NCBI GenBank assembly: GCA_026182355.1
Contig: JAPFBL010000048.1
Location: forward strand, 1,054,001 to 1,118,000
Length of the DNA: 64,000 nt
DNA from: Hermatobates lingyangjiaoensis
Taxonomy: Eukaryota; Arthropoda; Insecta; Hemiptera; Hermatobatidae
Direction: 5' to 3'
Below are positions 57,474 to 64,000 of the stretch, one piece after another. Under the pieces are notes generated by a model. It did no database searches, was not told the DNA's origin, and worked only from the letters and a program-made list of their open reading frames with translations. The first letter of the stretch is position 1. Each line of letters starts with the position of its first letter. The position numbers were made by a program, and so were the translations under genes.

Positions 57474-58741
57474 GTGTCCATAAAGTCTGGGGACATATAG
57501 GAGATTTACTCAGTAAACCCTCCATAGTTCGCGGTTCAGTTTCCGCGGGTTCAGTGTTACGCGGAGTCCTGAAATGTTCAATTAAAATTAAAAAAATATC
57601 GAAAAATATTCAACTGTAATTGCAGTAAGAAATAAAAAAAATACAACTCATAATAAAAGTATAGTAGTTAGTATTAGAGAAGAAAATTTACAAGATTCTT
57701 CTTGTACGATCGAGATATTATACAATCTACAGAGTTCCAGTGAACTTGCTGGGTCAATAGGATATATTACTACAGTATTAACCCTCCATAGTTCGCGGTA
57801 ATCAAAGCTATTACGCAGGTTCCAAGTAAAGATTAAAAATGAATGAAAAATATTAAACATAATCAATTGTAACAAGAGAATAATAAAAATATCAGAAAAT
57901 AGAATTCAAAAAAGAGGCCTTTTCATCTATAAATTAAAATAAAGGATAGTTACCAATTTTTTTATTTTATTTACTTGCATGATTATTTACTGTACAATGC
58001 ATTAAGGGTATAATTCTCTCTCTCTTTGTCTCTTATAGTCGGTAAAGACGTAATTTTATTTCATTAATTATTTCTTATTTTTTTCTTTTTGTTTTTCACT
58101 GTTATTTACAACACAGTAAAGTATTCAGTAGGTCAGTGATTCTGTCTCTGTTGGTCAAAGAGATCTATTCTACAGTATTGAACTTTAGAGGCTTTTATAA
58201 AGGCGCATCCATTATTTGCGTATTTTCGCTTTTCACGGGTGTCTTCAGTCCCCATTATCCGCCAAAAAGTGAGGTTTATTGCATTTCATTTATTTATGTA
58301 ATTTTTCAACCTCAGAATGAATATGACACTGTTTAAAGAAGAATGAATCGTTTGTTAATCTTAATTGCAAATTGCGAAAATTAATATCGGATAGTTACCT
58401 ATTTGTTTTATTGGTCTATTTAGTTGCAAAGATTATTTACAGGAAGGGTCGTGGACAAGCCCGACGTGGTTAGAGGTAAACTATACCTGGTTCTTTAAAC
58501 TTCTTGATCAATTTCCTAATAGGTCGGTAAAGACGTAATTGGGGGGGGGGGGTTGTCATTAAGGTTAATTTCTTATTTTTTTCTAATTTTGTTTTTCACT
58601 GTTATTTACGACACAGTAAGAGTATTCAGTTAGGTCAGGATTCTTTCTTCTGTAGACAGTGCCATCTTTAATTTGACCAACGAAAATAATATAAATAAAT
58701 GAAGTCGTAAAATATCCTATGTACCCGGACTTTATGGACAC
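57474..58741. mobile_element. DNA transposon relic with GTGTCCATAAAGTC ends
   Basis: Left GTGTCCATAAAGTCTGGGGA (57474) and right, reversed, GTGTCCATAAAGTCCGGGTA (to 58741) are inverted repeats 1268 bp apart, a mariner-like size. No transposase motif or clear TA duplication was found. The interior has two direct repeats around CCCTCCATAGTTCGCGG (57515 and 57780), a GTCGGTAAAGACGTAATT repeat (58040, 58524), and a G11 run near 58540. Confidence 0.5.
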
Positions 58742-59104
58742 CTTTTCCTATACTACAATCCAGATATGTGCCCTACAATACAGTCCTTTATTTAGATATG
58801 TTCCCTATAAATAACTAGTCCTTTGGTTAGTTTTACGACCCATTGTTATTGAACAATTTTGTATTATGTAAATGTACTGCCAAAGCAAGTGGCAATCCTT
58901 CCGTCCTTTATGAAATCATTAATTTGCAAATTGCGTGAAGAATTTAATCTTCGACTCTTTTATCGGTAAACCTAAGTTCATGAATTTTAGGATTATGGTC
59001 TAATAGGGACATATCACCAACAAGTTCGATCGGCAGTCACTTGTCGAATTGGTCTACCTTAATCTATTAATGTCTTTAAAGTTGATACAACATTTATTCA
59101 AAGT

Positions 59105-59950
59105 GCTGTTTTTAAAATATTGAATATAAAATGGGGGGAGGGGGTGTCGGAAGGTTGAACAAATCTTACGTACTTTGGGATGATTGTACGACTTAAGAGT
59201 AACAAAGTGCTTCTTTCATATCTGTAGACAGTGCCAAATTCCAAATTTAACTTTGACCAACGAAATTATAATAAAATTATATAATTATCTATAATATTTT
59301 ATTGAAATTTATGTTTCATCTCTCTCAAACGGTAACAATAATGAATAGATAGTATAATCACCTTTACTTTCTCAACCATTGATAAACTGTCTGATATCAC
59401 TAATTTCTTTAATTGCATTTATTGATTCAGTTAATACATATTTTAATGAGTGTTGCAAACCTAACATATTAGTTATGGTTTCTTCTCTCATTTTATTATT
59501 ACCAATTTCATTTGTTAAATCATAAGATTAAATTTAATGCTAGTGTTTCCGTTTCATTTAATTATTGATTCATAGTCAGTCAATAGAAACAATTGTTTTA
59601 AGTGAAATCTAATTATATTTTCATGATAATTGGTAGATTTAGTGTATCATTGAAAAATTATTTAATTTATTGCTGAAACCTTATTGCTAAAAATTTATTT
59701 GATGTATTTATTTATGATGAATACATTAAATATGTAGTTGAGTGTAGACCTGTCAAAATGTTTTCTATAACAGACATTCAAAAAACAATTTTTAAAGAAA
59801 TTGAAAGAAAGTGTTAAAAGTTAAAATTGGTGATTCAAAAGTTGTTATCATAAGAGTTGACAGAATGTGGGGTAAACGGATCACAATGTGTCTTCAGCAG
59901 ACTCCTTGTTATTCATGTTCTTATCAACTATTTTCTTTATATATATATAA
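59105..59950. other. Region with LINE-tail-like end, no gene
   Basis: TAGTTGAGTGTAGACC at 59737 is the LINE-tail end motif in + orientation. CTGTAGACAGTGCCA at 59222 repeats text from 58650. Otherwise unassigned. Confidence 0.3.
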
Positions 59951-60141
59951 TAAGATTTCACAACAAACACGTGAAACAAAAATGAACTTCCAAACTACAG
60001 TAAGATCATCAGAAAAATAATCAAGATCTTTCAAGCAAAACAAGTAGTCTTCGTCAGTGCCAGTTGATCTCTGACAAAGACCACTTCTGGTTGAAACATC
60101 TTAGTCATTTTTCTGATTCTCTTACTGTAGTTTAGTCGTTG
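59951..60141. repeat. Foldback palindrome, family A, decayed
   Basis: Inverted family A tails meet near 60065. The left arm retains CTGACGA (minus strand, 60051-60057) and GAAA, but stem II is largely lost. The right arm has CTGACAA, a broken core. Confidence 0.6.
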
Positions 60142-60290
60142 ATACACACACTACATGAATATATATATAATGGACTTTATTTACCACATTGAAAACAATT
60201 TTTGAATAATGCCTAAGCTTTCTTATATGCAATGTTATTTGATTTATTAATAATCTATATATATATGATAGTATGATATACTATAATATT

Positions 60291-60612
60291 CATGTTATTG
60301 GTTATTCTTCTCTGCTCAGTTTGATGCTATGTAACTATGAATGATCATTTGAAGCAAGTCATAAGATTAACACTGTGATAAGTAGTTACCGTGGTAGTCC
60401 AATGTATGATGACTTAGGATCACAGTTTCCTGTATTACAATAGTACGTAATAGAAACAATTGTTTTATCGTTAATTGTAATACATGAAACTGATGAGTTC
60501 CTAAGTCATCATACATTGGCTCACGGTACTACTTAGTCACGTGATGCACCTTGCTAAAAATCATTGTATATACATAGCATCAAACCTTAGCTAAAGAATT
60601 TACCAATAACAT
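60291..60612. repeat. Inverted repeat of unknown family, about 320 bp
   Basis: Arms starting CATGTTATTGGT and ending ACCAATAACATG share long pairing blocks such as CCAATGTATGATGACTTAGG. The centre lies near 60455 and a short TA tract precedes the left arm. No GAAA-bearing hammerhead core is visible. Confidence 0.75.
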
Positions 60613-61317
60613 GATTCTATACATGAAAACCATTAATAGACTTACAATGCTAGAAGCCTGTGTATAGAAGCTATAACCAGACTCAAAAAGACAGATTTTC
60701 AGTAGGATATTAAAGCTCCACGCAGTGTACAAAGATTACAACTGAGTCAGTGACAGCCTCAAGTTGTAGTGATTATAACGATTGAATCAGAACTGAAAAA
60801 CTGTAAACTTGGACTCACAAGTTTTGAGACTCCTTGTTGTCTGATGTTTTCATTCAACTAGTATTAATCTTCATAGATAGTAATTATTGTTAGTGTCTTA
60901 AGTTAAGTTGTTTATCGTCAATTGAAATCACTGAAGAGTCAAAAGACGAACTTGAATACATTACATGTATATGATTGTTAGAAAAATTATAAGTATTATT
61001 CATTACTACTATGAACTCAAGAATAAATCTTCGTCAGGTTAGTTTTGTTCTGACCGAAGTACCACTTTCTGGATTGATAACATCAATTAAGATTGTTCAT
61101 ACTTCTTTAATACTTGTCTATAGGTCTGCTACCCAAAATATACTAATATATATATATAAGAGTTATATGTATGTAAAAACAAAGTTCTAAACTGACTTGA
61201 ATGAAAGCCGTTAGTTTTGTTTTGTTTTCTTTATACTTATTTATCATTTTTAATTATATTTTATTTAAAATGCTTTAAATATTTTTAACTTTTAAATTAA
61301 AGTTCTTTACCATATAT

Positions 61318-62644
61318 GTACGGTTGATCAAGACGCAAAAGGATAATTGCCCAATACGTTTAATTGTGATGTCGGTTGGTTCAGCCTCATCTGGCCTGTC
61401 CAAATGGTTAGTTCGTGTTTTCAGCCCATTAATTAGAAAAATTTCAGGCAGCCATATTAAAAACAATGTTGATTTAATTAGAAAATTAAAAAGCACCAAC
61501 ATGAATAAAAATTATAGATTGATCAGTTTCGATGTGAAGTCCCTTTTTACGAATGTACCTGTAACTGATCTGTTGAGCTTACTCCAGGAGGAATTAATTA
61601 ATTATTCCCTTCCCCTTCCATCTACCACTATAATAGAGTTAATTAAGTTGTGTGTGGTAGATTGTCATTTTCAATTTGAAAATAATTTTTATAAACAAAA
61701 ATTTGGACTTACAATGATCCTCCTGAGTAATTTATACATGGAATTTTTTGAAACTAAAATGTTAAGTTCACTATGTTAGTCATGTTGAATGGTTTACATA
61801 TGTTGAGGATATAATATGGATCTGTACTAAATCTATAAATAAAGATAGTTCTCTAATAAAATGAAATTCGTTGGTGCCGACAATTCAGTTCACAATGGGA
61901 GAAGTAAGTTGTAATTTGCTTTCTTAGATGTTCTGATCCACCGGTTACTTAAACAGTTACGATTTAGTGTATATAGAAAATCCATGAATGTACCTGCTTC
62001 TTCTCATCTAAAAAATGTTAACATTTCTGTTTTTAGAAAGATGTTTTTGAGGACGTTAATAGTGTGCTCTCCTGAATTCTTTAATGATGAGATTAGCAAC
62101 TCTTTTTTAATTAAGGATAAAAGTAGTGTCTTGTTCTTGCATTAAATATTGAAAATCATCATATTGATTGGACAAGAGCTAAATTAACTCCATAGGTTTA
62201 TTTTTTATATTACCTATGAAAAATCGATATTGTTAAGAAATATTATCGAATTCTCCCAGATTAAATTTAAAAAACTAAAATATTATAAACATTAGTAACG
62301 GGCTCTTCAAGCTTGATTCTTTCTTGACGTGGGCAATAGCCTCTTCTAAGAGGGTTGACAGCTAGCGGATAGTTTTTCACTCCTTACTGTATTCTGTTGT
62401 TTCCCCAAACATCCCTCTCTGGACTATTGTCCTTTCCTGCACTTTACACCCTTTTAAAATATCACTTTTCCCTCCCACTCTTCTCGACCCCTCACTATGA
62501 TTTTTCTGCATCTAGTGTTTCAGTTAGGTTTTTGACTCTGACGAAGACTGCATGTTACCGTTGGAAGGTCTGTCTTTTTTTTCCCCCCATTTCATATTGT
62601 AGTTTGATCATTGATTGTTATTTCACGTGTTTATGTGAAATCTG
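61318..62644 (+). mobile_element. Penelope-like retroelement, 5'-truncated
   Basis: A decayed reverse-transcriptase region is followed by the family A 3' tail: CTCTGACGAAGACTGCATG, TTTGATCATTGATTG and TTTCACGTGTTTATGTGAAA. This copy links the coding region with the hammerhead-bearing family A repeats scattered through the window. Its own core has GTTGGAAGG in place of GTTGAAAG, so GAAA is broken. No GIY-YIG endonuclease is recognised. Confidence 0.8.
61324..62175 (+). pseudogene. Penelope-like reverse transcriptase relic
   Basis: The first frame reads CPIRLIVMSVGSASSGLSKW, then RLISFDVKSLFTNVPVTDLL and YKQKFGLTM. These are the PIRPIVS, FDVxSLFTNVP and QKFGMAMGSPLSP regions of Penelope enzymes. 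The GSPLSP loop is partly deleted. NLYMEFFETKML follows, then after a frameshift WFTYVEDIIWICTKSI, where the catalytic YVDD has become YVED. Further pieces are FSVYRKSMNVPASSHL, VFRKMFLRTLIVCSPEFFND and ENHHIDWTRAKL. A protein-like run SNGLFKLDSFLTWAIASSKR follows near 62290. Stops and frameshifts make it inactive. Confidence 0.85.
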
Positions 62645-63014
62645 GTAATATATATGTATAAATATTTGTAAATTTTTGTAGCAGTCCTTCCTTAGCACAT
62701 GCATTATTGAAAATGACACCAAACTTAGTTGATACGTGTTTCCTAACAAGCTTCTCAATTTTTCTAAATAACACTCTCGTTGCTGTGTTCACGAAGTAAC
62801 GAGGGTATTATTATTAGATTTGAGGAATTCTTTTGAATACTGGTGAAGTGGTTGAGGAGGAGGACAGGACAGGATAGGATAGAGTTCCTTTATTAATTTA
62901 CGCAACCTGTGAGCTCCAGGAAAATAATTAGTCACGAGGAATACTAAATCACTACGACCTCTCTATTTGGGTAGAGAAGGGAACATGTACTAGAACAATA
63001 CGATTTTCTAACAG

Positions 63015-63016
<2 letters not shown>
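62645..63016. other. Region without a recognised gene
   Basis: Unassigned; a GGACAGGACAGGATAGGATA short repeat lies near 62860. Confidence 0.35.
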
Positions 63017-63051
<35 letters not shown>

Positions 63052-63075
63052 CATATAATATATATAATAAAATAA
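63017..63075. repeat. (TA)n microsatellite
   Basis: A TA tract of about 37 bases continues into interrupted AT sequence. Confidence 0.9.
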
Positions 63076-63077
63076 TA

Positions 63078-63205
63078 TATCAATATTTATCACATAATGT
63101 GAAATAACAATCAATGATCAATCCACAATAGAAAAGAAAAAATCTTTCAACTAACAACGCTTGTCGAGAAAAACTGAAACACAAGACGCAGAAAAATCTG
63201 GTGAA
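63078..63205 (-). repeat. Family A tail fragment
   Basis: The minus strand reads from CCAGATTTTTCTGCGTC to the end phrase near 63085. The core half CTGACGA is reduced to CTCGACAAG, so no ribozyme is expected. It abuts the TA tract. Confidence 0.5.
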
Positions 63206-64000
63206 ATTTTGGATTATTATTGTTCATGCAAAAAAAAAATAAGAGAGAAAGTCCTACTAATTTAAGCACGGCCCGTGAAACATAACGGCAGGAAACTCCG
63301 CAACTTCGAACCTTCGCTGCCACGACTGCTGCATAACCGCGTTCAGGACAGTAATGATACATAGAGTAAAATCAGAAGAAAATTAATCATTAAATTAAAA
63401 TCATTAAATTATTAAGAATTATATATAAAATTGAGAATGTAGTGTTCCTGGTTAGATTAGAAGTGTATAAAAAACTGATAAAATAAATAATTAAAAAGTA
63501 GGAATACCGTTGTAAACATACCTAAGAAAGCGATGAACAAGGGAAGATAACAGAGTTGGTAGGCGTAATGAGCGATATATTCAATTATATATTAAAGGAC
63601 AATGATTTTATATATTAAAGAATAGTACAGTAAATCTATTGTTGTTAAATCGGTATTTCCTTTTCACTGGGTTGGAAACACTTGAAGTCTCTGACAACAA
63701 GTTCAAGATTAATAGAGTTCACTGACTCATAGTGTATATACTCGTAAGATATGATCACGACAATTGTCCTCGTAACATCAACTTACTCATAGGGAGCTGA
63801 CTGTAATGTTTAATCCTATTATTATTATTAAAATCTATCATATCTTGTGAATCGTGGTTGTAGATACACAACCAGTATCGCACGTTGTGCTTATTCATGT
63901 GGGACTGTTAGAGTTGAAAGACCTGAGTACAAATACCTATTAACAAATTGTGCAAATATATACATTCATTTCCTATTATTAATATTAATTTTATTCTATA
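63206..64000. other. Right edge, no gene recognised
   Basis: A GC-richer patch at 63260-63345 has no recognisable motif. The remainder is AT-rich and unassigned. Confidence 0.35.

Larger units (their letters stand above)
56842..64000 (+). other. Rtkn: Start of the next Rhotekin intron (open at the right edge)
   Basis: Begins with donor GTACAA. No further Rhotekin exon (for example the conserved segment leading to the PH domain) was recognised before the window ends. Confidence 0.6.

Noticed and set aside
60485..60520. ACTGATGAG in the palindrome at 60291 as a hammerhead core
   Set aside because: No stem II followed by GAAA occurs at the right distance.

Overview
This window reads as AT-rich insect chromosomal DNA, with no bacterial-style gene packing. 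The support is two spliced exons of a conserved animal protein, arthropod-type transposons (mariner, pogo/Tigger, hAT, Helitron, LINE, Penelope), tRNA-derived SINEs, and SINE tails made of the insect telomeric unit TTAGG/CCTAA. A hemipteran is a reasonable guess, but the sequence does not fix the species.

The only host gene I can support is on the + strand. A 45-codon exon at 8499-8633 and a 191-nt exon at 56651-56841 join in phase 0. Together they give the N-terminal end and HR1/REM Rho-binding helices of Rhotekin. The intron between them is about 48 kb (8634-56650), so most of the window is a single intron. The next intron runs from 56842 beyond the right edge. A TATA-plus-initiator candidate lies at 672-703, followed by a good splice donor at 737.

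The introns and flanks are a dense transposon graveyard. There are three Helitron copies (2677-4021, 43639-44661, 51027-52402), an internally deleted mariner (18036-18931), two pogo/Tigger-type elements (19296-20030, 32064-32516), a hAT MITE with a perfect 8-bp duplication (26053-26453), five SINE copies, several LINE 3' fragments, and two Penelope-like reverse-transcriptase fragments (35206-35310, 61324-62175).

The most striking material is a set of short Penelope-like terminal repeats, many arranged as large foldback palindromes beside (TA)n tracts. At least five sequence-distinct families (called A-E here) carry a hammerhead-ribozyme-like core. The shared layout is CUGANGA, one extra base, a hairpin stem II, GAAA, a loop-less self-complementary stem III (AGATCT, ACGCGT, ACGT, ATAT; ACATGT in a sixth copy), then the cleavage-site base. 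Stem I pairing is visible for most intact copies. Such a stem III cannot close on itself but can pair between two molecules, in line with the known proposal that Penelope hammerheads act as dimers. Several intact copies lie sense to the Rhotekin intron. In some palindromes only one arm keeps an intact core.
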